Source of the DNA: Proteiniphilum sp. UBA5267
GTDB lineage: Bacteria > Bacteroidota > Bacteroidia > Bacteroidales > Dysgonomonadaceae
Reading direction: 5' to 3'
Length of the DNA stretch: 15,585 bases
NCBI GenBank assembly: GCA_002411515.1
Contig: DHTF01000049.1
Location: forward strand, 1 to 15,585
Position 1 is the stretch's first letter, and the number at the start of each line of letters is the position of its first letter. Positions 14,905-15,585 of the stretch are shown in pieces. The notes under the pieces were generated by a model. It was not told the origin of the DNA, searched no databases, and saw only the letters and a program-made list of their open reading frames with translations. A program made the translations under genes and the position numbers.

Positions 14905-15585
14905 TTAATAATAAGTTAATTTTCCTGGTTTGTTTCTGGTATATACAAGCACATCCTGTGTCTCTATCCGATACCCGCCAGGAATTTCTTTCGCTTTTAG
15001 TGTGATGTTGTTTTCGCCCTCCTTCAAATCATAATTCCAAGTAAGCTCATTGCGTCTTACGCGATTGTCTGTGGAAATTTTTGCCACCTCATACAAGTTG
15101 CCGTTGACATATACTTCGATTTCCAGTACTGCGTCTGGTAAGTTGTTATCTTTCGTAGCCCTACCTCCCAAAACAAAGCCTGATCCATTGACCTTGAATG
15201 TTATCTCACTATTTTTACTGGTAAGATTGTTTCCAATTCTTCTTCTCTCAACCGGATATAAACCTTCGAAACTTTTCTCAAAAGGAACAGGTTCTGCTTG
15301 CTGGTATTTGATGGTGAACATATCCCCATTCAGTTGTCCACCGTTTCGGACGATCATTTCTCCCGCATGACGTAAACCGGTTTCGTATACCTTGTTGAGG
15401 GACATCTCGGTGTGTGCAAAATTTAAGTCCTCCACTTTGTCCAACCCCTGTTTCCAATATACTGGTATCTTATCATATCCGATCATTGTTCCCAGAATTC
15501 CGGCTGCATTGGCCGGATTACAGTCTGAATCGTATCCGCATCGCGTGCTGATATCGATGGTCGCGCCATAATCACCCTTGCCATA
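14905..15585 (-). CDS. ADP-ribosylglycohydrolase family protein, C-terminal part (partial)
   Basis: The frame runs off the right edge of the window; 226 residues and the TAA stop (14905-14907) are present, the N-terminus is not. An internal ATG at 15486 is not the start, because the frame continues upstream with the family signature TRCGYDSDCNPANAAGILG (residues 14-32 of the visible part), whose Asp residues bind the metal pair in ADP-ribosylglycohydrolases. After the end of the helical domain (~residue 105) comes a ~120-residue beta-sandwich (FEGLYPVERRR, FVLGGRATKDNN, EVYVNGNLYEVAK, WNYDLKEGENNI) that looks like a carbohydrate-binding-type tail. Such proteins sit in Bacteroidota glycan loci, where they probably cleave a glycoside rather than ADP-ribose. 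It is read in the same direction as the downstream cluster, but debris lies in between. Confidence 0.85.
   Translation of the reverse strand, partial: YGKGDYGATIDISTRCGYDSDCNPANAAGILGTMIGYDKIPVYWKQGLDKVEDLNFAHTEMSLNKVYETGLRHAGEMIVRNGGQLNGDMFTIKYQQAEPVPFEKSFEGLYPVERRRIGNNLTSKNSEITFKVNGSGFVLGGRATKDNNLPDAVLEIEVYVNGNLYEVAKISTDNRVRRNELTWNYDLKEGENNITLKAKEIPGGYRIETQDVLVYTRNKPGKLTYY

Overview
The window looks like a piece of chromosome from a member of the Bacteroidota, most likely Bacteroidales. Four things point there: a fimbrillin-like/FISUMP lipoprotein with a charged residue cluster right after its lipid cysteine, GH127 and ADP-ribosylglycohydrolase genes in a sugar locus, several Tat-exported Gfo/Idh/MocA oxidoreductases, and AT-rich start regions without clear Shine-Dalgarno sequences. 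A placement near Parabacteroides or the Dysgonomonadaceae is plausible, but this is an inference from gene style only.

Left part (1-2445, plus strand): a 52-residue acidic peptide gene, a fimbrillin-like lipoprotein with a C-terminal FISUMP domain, and a small lipoprotein of the Bor family, closed by a strong hairpin terminator. Middle (2446-2702): a non-coding stretch with three 11-bp-period direct repeats, then a second terminator whose loop holds a ~50-bp palindrome that looks like the two ends of an IS3-type element joined together.

Right part (2703-15585, minus strand; transcription runs right to left): a carbohydrate locus. In order of transcription it holds the 3' end of an ADP-ribosylglycohydrolase-family gene, a decayed C-terminal fragment of a large glycosidase, a five-bladed beta-propeller glycosidase, a GH127 beta-L-arabinofuranosidase-type enzyme with its full Zn/Cys active site, Gfo/Idh/MocA oxidoreductase A, a TIM-barrel sugar isomerase/epimerase-like protein, oxidoreductase B, oxidoreductase C, and a 1127-residue secreted protein that joins a long HEAT-repeat region to two DUF1080 (3-keto-disaccharide hydrolase) domains. 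The three oxidoreductases and probably the TIM-barrel protein carry Tat-type signals, so the redox enzymes should be exported folded with bound cofactor.

The combination of Gfo/Idh/MocA, TIM-barrel and DUF1080 genes matches the gene set of the oxidation-elimination-hydration route for glycosides described in Bacteroides thetaiotaomicron (from memory, the locus around BT2156-BT2160). The likely plan is that the GH127 and propeller enzymes trim a plant- or microbe-derived glycan, while the exported dehydrogenases oxidise a sugar to a 3-keto form that the DUF1080 and TIM-barrel proteins cleave. No transporter pair of the SusC/SusD type and no regulator lies inside the window, so the real substrate cannot be read from it.
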